From positions 3,534,001-3,598,000 of the forward strand of contig OZ245039.1 of assembly GCA_965224095.1 (NCBI GenBank): a DNA stretch of 64,000 nt, in the 5' to 3' direction. The notes beneath the pieces were generated by a model. The model made no database searches and was not told the origin of the DNA. It saw only the letters and a program-made list of their open reading frames with translations. This document shows, piece after piece, positions 57,193-64,000 of this stretch (position 1 is the stretch's first letter; each line of letters opens with the position of its first letter). Source of the stretch: JBPEWY01 sp965224095 (GTDB lineage: Bacteria; Bacteroidota; Bacteroidia; Flavobacteriales; Flavobacteriaceae). Position numbers and translations under genes: made by a program.

Positions 57193-57645
57193 TCATAACA
57201 TTTTCTCGAAACACACACTGTTGGCAACGCCAATATAAGGCCCGTAGTTTGAGGTTACCTTATATCCGTTTTTGGTATAAAGGGCAATTGCCTCCGGTTG
57301 TCTTTTTCCTGTTTCCAGAACGCATCGGGAATAGCCTATTTCGGCAGCCCATTTTTCCAGAACCTTTAGAATTGATGTGGCAACTCCTTTACCCCTTCCC
57401 TCGGGTAGGGTATACATACGCTTAACTTCAACCGTAGTATTGTTAAATTCCTTGAAAGCACCGCATCCCAGAGCATTTCCGTCCTTATCATAAGCAACTA
57501 CCACGTATTTTAATACATCAATGCCATTATACTGCGAGTAAAAGGCATGATCACTTCCGTCTCTTTCCGCCAGATCCGCATTAAGCAAATCAACCAGAGA
57601 TACAAAATCAGTATTCTCAAAATCTGTTTGTATGAGTTTTAGCAT
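57193..57645 (-). CDS. GNAT family N-acetyltransferase
   Basis: A 150-residue acetyl-CoA-dependent N-acetyltransferase. The GNAT core is visible: VVAYDKDGNALGCGAFKEFNN, then MYTLPEGRGKGVATSILKVLEKWA (the R/Q-x-x-G-x-G/A CoA-binding loop, about residues 76-99), then LETGKRQPEAIALYTKNGYKV. The substrate is unknown. It stands alone, 24 bp from the convergent LytTR gene, and is separated by 144 bp from an AAC(3)-like gene, on the same strand. Confidence 0.88.
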   Translation of the reverse strand: MLKLIQTDFENTDFVSLVDLLNADLAERDGSDHAFYSQYNGIDVLKYVVVAYDKDGNALGCGAFKEFNNTTVEVKRMYTLPEGRGKGVATSILKVLEKWAAEIGYSRCVLETGKRQPEAIALYTKNGYKVTSNYGPYIGVANSVCFEKML

Positions 57646-57789
57646 GGTATACTTATCTATCAGTATGTTAATAAATTATTGCCTAAAGCATTTGATTTCC
57701 TATCATAAAAATAGTCTGACGGGTAAAGATACTTAAAGAAAATTTTTCCAATTCCCGATAATACAACAAATAAGGAAACCCTGATGATC

Positions 57790-58581
57790 TTATATATTAT
57801 TAAAGTATGAGGTACCAAAGTCTACCACTTTTTTACATGAAACGAGAATAGAATCGGCATTTCCTATTTGACCGGTTTTTGCAGGGTGGTCTTGCAGGTA
57901 CAGCGCGCCTATTTTCGGGAAATGTGTACCGTTATCATTCCCCATATCGGTTACTTCGGTCCATACATTACCGCGGTTCGTTGAGATTTGGTATTTGCTT
58001 TTGGTAAGCCTCCTGTTTACCGATCTGGATTCTGCAAAGTGCAACATAGTACACCGGTTAAACCCAACACCGAGGAGTAGTATTTGAAAATTAAAATTAT
58101 AAATCTTTTCATAGGGTGTTTTAACGCCCTCTGAAATTTCGAGCTGGTGATCGTGTATCACTTCCCCGGCTAATTCCCCATAAGCAGAAACAGAACTAAT
58201 GGGGTGATTGCTCCGAAGCGTTCCGGGCCAGTTTCTAAAAGTTTCAGGGATTATTCCCATGGTAGTAGGGGTGATGTCTTTTTCAAAAGCCGGCAGGTAT
58301 TTTTCAAGCTTTGATATCCATTTTTCCGGAATGGTAATATCTTCCCAATCCGAGGGGTGCAAGCAAAGAGGAGTAGCCGCCGGCATGACCATAGTTCCTT
58401 TATCACCAATCACATCAAACAAAGCCTGAACCACGGTTTGCGGACCACCGATAACCCATCCTATTTTGCTCAGGGAAGAATGCACCATTACGCGAGAGCC
58501 TTCTTGCAATCCCAGTTTCCCGAAATCAATGATCAACTCTTCTTTCGATACGGGTTTTATGTGTTCCGATAAAACTTTCAT
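57790..58581 (-). CDS. AAC(3)-family aminoglycoside N3'-acetyltransferase-like protein
   Basis: A 263-residue protein of the aminoglycoside 3-N-acetyltransferase family. Motifs: LGLQEGSRVMVHSSLSKIGWVIGGP, GDKGTMVMPAATPLCLHPSDWED, TTMGIIPETFRNWPGTLRSNHPISSVSAYG (His in the conserved SNHP-type motif) and LLGVGFNRCTMLHFAESRS (the catalytic His region of this fold). Many chromosomal members of the family act on non-antibiotic substrates, so resistance cannot be assumed. No transposon or integron is nearby. The start is ATG at 58581, in a 208-bp gap before katG. Confidence 0.85.
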   Translation of the reverse strand: MKVLSEHIKPVSKEELIIDFGKLGLQEGSRVMVHSSLSKIGWVIGGPQTVVQALFDVIGDKGTMVMPAATPLCLHPSDWEDITIPEKWISKLEKYLPAFEKDITPTTMGIIPETFRNWPGTLRSNHPISSVSAYGELAGEVIHDHQLEISEGVKTPYEKIYNFNFQILLLGVGFNRCTMLHFAESRSVNRRLTKSKYQISTNRGNVWTEVTDMGNDNGTHFPKIGALYLQDHPAKTGQIGNADSILVSCKKVVDFGTSYFNNI

Positions 58582-58744
58582 GCTTGATATTTTTTAAAAA
58601 ACATACTTGTAAAACAGCGAAAAATATCATTGATTTCAGCGATACTATCCTTCCCGAAAACTAATGTAAAAAGCCATAAATGAAGCATATAGTTTGATAG
58701 TTTTTATATATTGAAAATATAAAAATAATAAATAAAAATAATTG

Positions 58745-58752
58745 TAGATTTG
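58745..58752 (+). promoter_or_regulatory. -7 element (TAGATTTG) upstream of katG
   Basis: TAGATTTG fits the TAnnTTTG consensus exactly and ends 37 bp before the katG ATG. There is no TTG at the usual distance. The A/T-rich region 58700-58745 could hold a peroxide-responsive operator, but I could not identify a clean PerR or OxyR box. Confidence 0.5.
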
Positions 58753-58789
58753 AGATTATAACAATCAACAATTTCTTAATCTATCAGCA

Positions 58790-61006
58790 ATGGAAAACAA
58801 CAAACATTCAGGTCATGGTGAAGGTAAATGTCCTTTTATGCACGGTGCACTCAACCAGGGTGCAGGCGGAGGAACTTCTAATCGCGATTGGTGGCCCAAT
58901 CAGCTAAAATTAAATATTCTCAGGCAACACGCTTCTTTATCCAACCCTATGGAACCGGGGTTTAACTATGCCGAGGAATTCAAAACCCTTGATCTCGATG
59001 CCGTGAAACAAGATCTATTTGAACTTATGACCGATTCTCAGGACTGGTGGCCTGCGGATTACGGTCATTACGGTCCTCTTTTTATTCGTATGGCCTGGCA
59101 CAGTGCAGGAACCTATAGAATAGCAGATGGTCGCGGAGGAGCTGGTTCGGGAAGCCAGCGTTTTGCTCCTTTAAACAGTTGGCCGGACAATGCAAACCTG
59201 GATAAAGCCCGTTTGTTATTATGGCCGGTAAAACAGAAATACGGAAATAAAATTTCATGGGCAGATCTTTTAATTCTGGCCGGAAACTGCGCTTTGGAAT
59301 CTATGGGATTTAAAACTTTTGGCTTCGCCGGAGGGCGGGAAGATGTATGGGAACCGGAGGAAGATATTTACTGGGGTTCGGAAGGAGAATGGCTGGGAGA
59401 TAAACGCTATTCAGGCGATCGGGAACTGGAGAATCCCCTGGGTGCTGTTCAGATGGGATTAATCTATGTAAATCCCGAAGGACCAAACGGAAACCCCGAT
59501 CCGATTGCAGCAGCCCGGGATATTCGGGAAACCTTTGGCCGTATGGCTATGAACGATGAAGAAACCGTTGCACTTATAGCGGGGGGGCATACTTTTGGTA
59601 AAGCACACGGTGCGGCCGATCCTAATGAATATGTAGGTCGCGAACCGGCTGCTGCAGGTATTGAAGAGCAGGGTCTGGGATGGAAAAACACATTTGGTAC
59701 GGGGAATGCAGCCCATACAATTACCAGTGGAATAGAAGGCGCATGGACAACCACTCCAACCCAATGGAGCAATAACTTTTTTGAGAATTTATTTGAATAT
59801 GAATGGGAATTAACCAAAAGTCCGGCAGGAGCTTATCAATGGAAACCGAAAGATGGTGCAGGTGTAGGCTTGATACCGGATGCGCACGACCCTGCAAAGA
59901 CGCATACACTCTTTATGCTTACCACAGATCTTTCACTGCGTATGGACCCTGCCTATGAAAAAATTTCAAGGCGTTTTTACGAAAATCCGGATGAATTTGC
60001 CGATGCTTTTGCGCGGGCATGGTATAAACTGACCCATAGAGATATGGGGCCCATTACACGGTATTTGGGTAAGGAAGTACCTGAGGAGGAATTAATCTGG
60101 CAGGATCCGATTCCTAAGATGGCGCATAAATTAGTAGACGCTTCAGATATCTCCGATCTGAAAACTAAAATACGTACTTCCGGATTATCCGTATCCGAGT
60201 TGGTTACAACGGCCTGGGCTTCGGCATCTACATTCAGGGGTTCCGATAAACGGGGTGGTGCAAACGGGGGGCGCCTTCGTTTGGCTCCGCAGCGTTACTG
60301 GGAAGTTAATAGCCCAACGCAGCTTGCAAATGTATTGGATGTTTATGAGCGTATTCAAAATGAATTCAACAATGCACAGGATGCAAAACAGGTTTCTATG
60401 GCCGATCTGATTGTTTTGGGAGGAAGCGTGGGAATTGAACTGGCAGCAAAGAATGCCGGACATGAAGTGGAGGTACCTTTCACACCTGGCCGGACGGATG
60501 CTCTGCAGGAGCAAACCGACGTGGCGTCTTTTTCCGTGCTTGAACCTATGGCCGACGGTTTCCGTAATTATGTACGCGGACAGTATGCGGTTACCGCTGA
60601 AGAATTATTGGTAGATCGCGCCCAGTTACTTACGCTTACAGCGCCTGAGATGACTGTTCTGGTAGGTGGGTTGCGTACTCTGAATACTAATTTCGACGGG
60701 AGTAAGCATGGTGTTTTTACAACACGCCCGGGTGTTCTTACAAACGATTTCTTTGTGAATCTGTTAGATATGGGAACTACCTGGAAAGCAACGTCGGAGG
60801 CTCAGGAAATCTTTGAAGGACGCGATCGCGTTACCGGAGAGCTTAAATGGACCGGTACCAGGGTTGACCTGATATTCGGATCGAACTCCGAATTGAGAGC
60901 ACTGGCCGAGGTATATGCTACCCAGAATTCACAGCCACGTTTTGTTCGGGAATTTGTTACTGCCTGGACCAAGGTAATGAACCTGGATAGGTTTGACCTT
61001 TCCTAA
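58790..61006 (+). CDS. katG: Catalase-peroxidase KatG
   Basis: A 738-residue haem enzyme with catalase and peroxidase activity against hydrogen peroxide. Active-site residues match the E. coli numbering: Arg100, Trp103 and His104 in FIRMAWHSAGTYR (distal side), Tyr226 in MGLIYVNPEG, Met252 in RMAMNDEET (the Met-Tyr-Trp adduct) and the proximal His267 in GGHTFGKAHG. The second, non-haem half is intact (GGANGGRLRLAPQRYWEVN). No signal peptide, so cytoplasmic. It has its own -7 element, and a 21-bp-stem terminator follows the stop codon. Confidence 0.98.
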   Translation: MENNKHSGHGEGKCPFMHGALNQGAGGGTSNRDWWPNQLKLNILRQHASLSNPMEPGFNYAEEFKTLDLDAVKQDLFELMTDSQDWWPADYGHYGPLFIRMAWHSAGTYRIADGRGGAGSGSQRFAPLNSWPDNANLDKARLLLWPVKQKYGNKISWADLLILAGNCALESMGFKTFGFAGGREDVWEPEEDIYWGSEGEWLGDKRYSGDRELENPLGAVQMGLIYVNPEGPNGNPDPIAAARDIRETFGRMAMNDEETVALIAGGHTFGKAHGAADPNEYVGREPAAAGIEEQGLGWKNTFGTGNAAHTITSGIEGAWTTTPTQWSNNFFENLFEYEWELTKSPAGAYQWKPKDGAGVGLIPDAHDPAKTHTLFMLTTDLSLRMDPAYEKISRRFYENPDEFADAFARAWYKLTHRDMGPITRYLGKEVPEEELIWQDPIPKMAHKLVDASDISDLKTKIRTSGLSVSELVTTAWASASTFRGSDKRGGANGGRLRLAPQRYWEVNSPTQLANVLDVYERIQNEFNNAQDAKQVSMADLIVLGGSVGIELAAKNAGHEVEVPFTPGRTDALQEQTDVASFSVLEPMADGFRNYVRGQYAVTAEELLVDRAQLLTLTAPEMTVLVGGLRTLNTNFDGSKHGVFTTRPGVLTNDFFVNLLDMGTTWKATSEAQEIFEGRDRVTGELKWTGTRVDLIFGSNSELRALAEVYATQNSQPRFVREFVTAWTKVMNLDRFDLS

Positions 61007-61028
61007 CCGGAAGCAATAAATTTAATGA

Positions 61029-61074
61029 TAAAAGCAAACAGCAGCTGCGTTAGCGCAGCTGCTGTTTGCTTTTA
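61029..61074. terminator. Bidirectional Rho-independent terminator after katG
   Basis: A perfect 20-bp inverted repeat (arms 61030-61049 and 61054-61073) around a TTAG loop, extended to 21 bp by a flanking T-A pair. The ends are AAAA/TTTT on both strands, so it can stop katG (plus) and the convergent VOC gene (minus). It begins 22 bp after the katG stop. Confidence 0.9.
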
Positions 61075-61123
61075 AAACTTAACTGTCCTTACCGCAATTC
61101 GGGCGAGGTTTTAACAGGGGGAC

Positions 61124-61606
61124 TTAATGACTCTTTTGTTCAATAAATTGTAAGATATTACCATCCGGATCTTTGATAATAAAATAAACGGATTTGAATT
61201 CTCTATCCTCTGTGATACCCAGGACTTCTGTTACTTTCATTTTCTTCATCTTTTTATATATCAGATTCACATCCGGCACCGAAAATGCAATTTTTGAAAA
61301 ACCGAGTAAAGGGCTTTTGTTTAAACTGTAGTCGGATACGTATTCAGCAATAGAAAAGGAAGATTTTTTTTCCATCAGTTCCAGCTGAAAATCCTTTCCT
61401 TTTAAGAAATTTATTTTCAGACTGTCATATTGAGGAAAGGACATTTCCTTATAAAGCTCTAATCCCAAAACATCTTCATACCATTTCGACGCTTTTTCAA
61501 TATCGCTTACAACAATCCCGATAATATGAGGTTTTATAGCTTGTCCATGAGCATAAAAACAAGTAAAAATAAGGATGATTACCAGGGTAAATAAATTATT
61601 TTTCAT
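61124..61606 (-). CDS. Exported VOC (glyoxalase/bleomycin-resistance-like) family protein
   Basis: A 160-residue protein with a signal peptide (MKNNLFTLVIILIFTCFYAHG, about 21 residues) followed by one VOC domain (about residues 25-158): IIGIVVSDIEKASKWYEDVLGLELYKEM, then FQLELME, FSKIAFSVPDVNLIYKKMKK and FIIKDPDGNILQFIEQK. The metal-binding His/Glu pattern is present in part (Glu of LQFIE). The ATG at 61606 is preferred because the upstream extension is not signal-like. Export makes it unlike the cytoplasmic glyoxalases; the role is unknown. Confidence 0.8.
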   Translation of the reverse strand: MKNNLFTLVIILIFTCFYAHGQAIKPHIIGIVVSDIEKASKWYEDVLGLELYKEMSFPQYDSLKINFLKGKDFQLELMEKKSSFSIAEYVSDYSLNKSPLLGFSKIAFSVPDVNLIYKKMKKMKVTEVLGITEDREFKSVYFIIKDPDGNILQFIEQKSH

Positions 61607-61708
61607 GCGTTCTTCAGTGTCTTTATCATTCGCTAAATATACAAACAATAGTCGATCGTAAAGTTACTGTCGGACATCAATCTCTGCTTTATCCGGGAAA
61701 GTAATTTG

Positions 61709-62086
61709 CTAATAGGAACATAATTCTATTAGGTTTAAATCCGGATCTCTTAAATAAATAGATCGCATTTTCCCGATGGCTCCCGTTTTTTGTACAATTC
61801 CCTCAATAATTTCAATTCCATGGCTCTCCAGTTCGGCTTTTACGGATTCAATTTTTTCAGTAACAACAAAGCATAAATCTCCCGAACCACAGCTAGGCAC
61901 ATGGGCTTTGGGTTCAAACTCTTTTCCTTTTTCATGCAGGTTTATCTTTTGATTGCCAAATGCGAGTGCTTTTCTGTGATCTCCATAATCAATTATGTCC
62001 ATACCCAATATCTCCGAATAAAATTGAACCGTATTTTCCAAATTGCGAACGGTTAAAACGATATGATCAATATGGCTTACTTTCAA
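61709..62086 (-). CDS. VOC family protein (cytoplasmic)
   Basis: A 125-residue single VOC domain: HIDHIVLTVRNLENTVQFYSEILGMDIID (His6-His8 metal site), GNQKINLHEKG, GDLCFVVTEKIESVKAELESHGIEIIEG and IYLRDPDLNLIELCSY (metal Glu). This matches the glyoxalase/dioxygenase-like group close to FosX/bleomycin-binding proteins, including small ring-cleaving and resistance enzymes. It is 3 bp from the next gene, a PEBP-family protein, so they are co-transcribed. The substrate is unknown. Confidence 0.88.
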   Translation of the reverse strand: MKVSHIDHIVLTVRNLENTVQFYSEILGMDIIDYGDHRKALAFGNQKINLHEKGKEFEPKAHVPSCGSGDLCFVVTEKIESVKAELESHGIEIIEGIVQKTGAIGKMRSIYLRDPDLNLIELCSY

Positions 62087-62089
62087 GAT

Positions 62090-62647
62090 CTATTCTTTAA
62101 TTCTTTGATAATACATAACAAGGCTTGCTTTAGCCAGCGTGTTGTTCCAAAGATAATATCCAACTATGGCGGGATTTGCATCTTTGTCTAACCCGAGTTT
62201 TTTTGTTTTCAGTGCATAAACGGTTATAATGTACTGATGCAAACCGTGATTTTCTGGAGGGCAGGGGCCTCCATATCCACCGGTTCCAAAATTAGTGATG
62301 CTTTGAATAGCTCCTTCCGGCATTAATTGTAAAGAGGTATTGCCGGCATTGGTAACTAACTGGTTGATATCCGATGGAATATCAAAAACAATCCAATGCC
62401 ACCAGCCGCTACCCGTAGGAGCATCCGGATCGTACATGGTAATCGCGAAGCTCTTTGTGCCTTCCGGGGCATTTTTCCAGGACAATTGGGGTGATTGGTT
62501 TTTACCGGTACACCCAAACCCATTAAATTCTTCAGTTTTAGTGGCTTCCCCTCCCAGGTCCTGACTACTTAATGTAAAAGTGTTTTGTCCGATAGCCGCT
62601 ACCGAGAAAGCGAATAAAATCCCCAGAGCTAAATTCGTTTTTTTCAT
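62090..62647 (-). CDS. Exported YbhB/YbcL (PEBP/Raf kinase inhibitor-like) family protein
   Basis: A 185-residue protein. After a signal peptide (MKKTNLALGILFAFSVAAIG, about 20 residues) it has the bacterial PEBP pattern: FGCTGKNQSPQLSWKNAPEGTKSFAITMYDPDAPTGSGWWHWIV (phosphate-binding DPDAP and GxxWHW), then GTGGYGGPCPPENHGLHQYI (the GxxCPP-x-x-H signature). It probably binds anionic groups in the periplasm. The start at 62647 is chosen because it gives a signal peptide. It is transcribed with the VOC gene (3 bp). Confidence 0.9.
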   Translation of the reverse strand: MKKTNLALGILFAFSVAAIGQNTFTLSSQDLGGEATKTEEFNGFGCTGKNQSPQLSWKNAPEGTKSFAITMYDPDAPTGSGWWHWIVFDIPSDINQLVTNAGNTSLQLMPEGAIQSITNFGTGGYGGPCPPENHGLHQYIITVYALKTKKLGLDKDANPAIVGYYLWNNTLAKASLVMYYQRIKE

Positions 62648-62736
62648 GATTTCTTGTGTTTTAAAATTCATTGCAAATTTAGAAAGACCACCGTCGGTGT
62701 AAAATCGGATTTTGTTCAAAAAGTGTTGCTAAAAGC

Positions 62737-63576
62737 TCAAAGGGATTGATGCTGTTTTGGAGTGCTTCCGTATTTTAATTTAAATGCCTGAATAAAACTG
62801 GAAAGCGTTTCATATCCTACTTCCATATAAATGTCCGAAGGCCTTCTCTGTTCCTGTTTTAATAAGAAAGAAGCCCGCTCCAGCCTTTGGTCCTGAAACC
62901 ACTTCATCGGTGACTCGGCGTAGTGCTTCTGAAAGGCACGCTTGAACGATGATATGCTCATATTCGATAAAAAAGCCAGTTCCCGTAAGGTTAGTTTTTT
63001 AAATTTATTACGCTCTACCACACGTATAAAATGTTGTGTTCTGTTGTCCTGGGAGGCGATCATGGAATACAGGAAATCACCTCCTTTTACTTCGGTGAGA
63101 TAGAGCACGATTTCCTCAAGTTTTACAGGAATTAATTTTTTTTGAATGCCCGAAGGTAAAGCTGCTATTTCTATCAGGCTTTGTATAAATTTTTGGGTAA
63201 AATCATCATGCGAAAACGCATATACAGATTTCAAAGGGCTTTTTTTAGAGCGTTTCTTCTCAAATTTTCTTACGAACCTGAGAAGGTCTTCCCCGGAAAA
63301 AAACAGGAGGATACTTCGGTAGTTTTTGTTCGCGGAAGATTGTTTTTCCGACATTAAGCAATGCCCTGATTTTATCAATAGAAAATGAGTATTTTGAATG
63401 ACCACTGAAGAATTATCTGCAATCACCTCCTTTGTCCCTTCAATCAGGAAAGAAAATGCATTTTGTGTAAGCTTAATAAACTGTTTGTTACACGCTTCCC
63501 GGGTTCGGTAATCAAACAATGTGGTACTTAAACGTTTCTCCTCGGTAAATGCTTCGGGTATTGTAATTATATTCAT
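62737..63576 (-). CDS. AraC family transcriptional regulator
   Basis: A 279-residue regulator with an N-terminal sensing domain (about residues 1-170, cupin-like, with ITIPEAFTEEKRLSTTLFDYR) and a C-terminal AraC/XylS DNA-binding domain (about 185-275): KLTLRELAFLSNMSISSFKRAFQKHYAESPMKWF (first helix-turn-helix) and PSDIYMEVGYETLSSFIQAFKLKYGSTPKQH (second). It reads toward the PEBP and VOC genes with a 90-bp gap and may control them. The inducer is unknown. Confidence 0.92.
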   Translation of the reverse strand: MNIITIPEAFTEEKRLSTTLFDYRTREACNKQFIKLTQNAFSFLIEGTKEVIADNSSVVIQNTHFLLIKSGHCLMSEKQSSANKNYRSILLFFSGEDLLRFVRKFEKKRSKKSPLKSVYAFSHDDFTQKFIQSLIEIAALPSGIQKKLIPVKLEEIVLYLTEVKGGDFLYSMIASQDNRTQHFIRVVERNKFKKLTLRELAFLSNMSISSFKRAFQKHYAESPMKWFQDQRLERASFLLKQEQRRPSDIYMEVGYETLSSFIQAFKLKYGSTPKQHQSL

Positions 63577-63626
63577 AATATTCTATAAATACCGCCTTTG
63601 CTCAGAAAATGGCTTATGATCGGCAA

Positions 63627-64000
63627 TCACTCTTCTTCTTTTTTATTTGTTACCCGGTTTTCATCAAAAGAGGAGGGTAACAAATTTGGGATCAGTTTCA
63701 CAAAAATAGGCAATAAAATGGCGCCTCCCGGAAGTGCAAAAATAGCCAATGAAGGAATACTTTTGATGATGTCAAGCAATTGAGATTTCATTTTCTTTCG
63801 TTCCTCCCTGCTTAGTTCGGAAGTGGTTGATTTAGCCAGTAAGCCCATGAGTTCTTTACTTTCCAACAATTCTTTTTGAAGTCGTTTTCTGTTTCTGCTG
63901 ATCAGTTTATTGACTAACTCGGAAGAATTATCGTAGAAGTTTTTAACCAGATTCGATTCTTTAAATAGTGAAATATCCTCTTTGTGTTCCCGATAAAAGA
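63627..64000 (-). CDS. LETM1-related protein, N-terminal part beyond window
   Basis: The last about 125 residues of a larger minus-strand gene. The visible part contains SNLVKNFYDNSSELVNKLISRNRKRLQKELLES, then KSQLLDIIKSIPSLAIFALPGGAILLPIFVKLIPNLLPSSFDENR, a LETM1-like membrane motif (one hydrophobic helix followed by PNLLPSSF), and a charged end. In Flavobacteria such proteins are annotated as LETM1-related, biofilm-associated. The N-terminus and its start are not in the window. The stop codon is at 63627. Confidence 0.78.
   Translation of the reverse strand, partial: FYREHKEDISLFKESNLVKNFYDNSSELVNKLISRNRKRLQKELLESKELMGLLAKSTTSELSREERKKMKSQLLDIIKSIPSLAIFALPGGAILLPIFVKLIPNLLPSSFDENRVTNKKEEE

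Noticed and set aside
57646..57789. Possible promoter or small gene between GNAT and AAC(3)-like genes
   Set aside because: No TAnnTTTG element, no inverted repeat of useful length and no open frame with coding character were found.
1..64000. Search for CRISPR arrays, tRNA or rRNA genes, insertion sequences and prophage genes
   Set aside because: No regularly spaced repeats, no tRNA cloverleaf, no transposase or integrase motif and no phage structural gene were recognised by eye.

Overview
The window looks like a chromosomal segment of a marine- or soil-type member of the Bacteroidota, most likely Flavobacteriaceae. The evidence is a long SecA without a C-terminal zinc motif, a type IX secretion (T9SS) C-terminal sorting domain, a PorV/PorQ-type outer-membrane protein, flavobacterial families (DUF5606, DUF6249, 2TM domain, LETM1-related protein), and promoters of the Bacteroidota form TTG-N19-TAnnTTTG. 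I cannot name a genus. No rRNA, tRNA, insertion sequence, prophage, integrase or CRISPR array was recognised. The gene order and coding style read as core genome plus lineage-specific surface functions.

Layout. 1-5.0 kb (minus): a cut-off tsaC-like gene, then surface-glycan genes (GT4, pyruvyl transferase-like, GT9, GT2) behind dapD. 5.1-6.7 kb (plus): ruvX, def and a DUF5606 gene, closed by a strong terminator, then a 450-bp non-coding stretch. 7.1-13.2 kb (plus): a tight DinB-like/NRDE/YHS/DoxX/ATP-grasp cluster, then mazG, a MATE transporter, a small acidic protein and a PAP2 phosphatase. 13.2-16.8 kb (minus): a four-gene lipid-glycosylation operon (GT2, tandem LAB_N, GT39, unknown membrane protein). 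16.9-24.5 kb: a sugar-nucleotide epimerase, meaB, an ECF sigma operon with a charged coiled-coil exported protein, a peroxidase-related enzyme, lipoprotein MsrA, and a second ECF sigma gene that shares a mirror-image promoter pair with a divergent DUF6249 gene. 24.5-34.7 kb (minus): a sterol desaturase-family enzyme and two very large exported proteins, one with a cohesin-like domain and a T9SS sorting tail, the other (2365 aa) ending in a dockerin-like domain. 34.9-48.4 kb (mostly minus): secA, DUF2795, PduO-type adenosyltransferase, a methyltransferase-like remnant, ABC-F, lnt, PorV/PorQ-like, pssA (plus), lptB, an AhpD-like protein, tatC and kdsD. 48.5-57.2 kb: recQ, small exported proteins, an LD-carboxypeptidase, and a LytS/LytTR two-component operon that carries three copies of the 2TM domain. 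57.2-64 kb: GNAT, AAC(3)-like, katG with a 21-bp-stem terminator, two VOC proteins, a PEBP-family protein, an AraC regulator and a cut-off LETM1-related gene.

How the genes work together. The dominant theme is building and decorating the envelope: Kdo precursor supply (kdsD), LPS export (lptB), heptosyl- and glycosyltransferases, lipid-linked sugar transfer (GT2/LAB_N/GT39), lipoprotein acylation (lnt), phospholipid synthesis (pssA) and three export routes (Sec, Tat, T9SS). A second theme is B12 metabolism (PduO adenosyltransferase and MeaB), and a third is oxidative-stress defence (katG, MsrA, AhpD-like proteins). The most interesting items are the adjacent cohesin/dockerin pair, in which only the cohesin partner carries a visible T9SS tail; the divergent GTAACC-N16-CGTC promoters around the second ECF sigma gene; the 2TM-domain two-component operon; and the dyad that wraps the recQ promoter.
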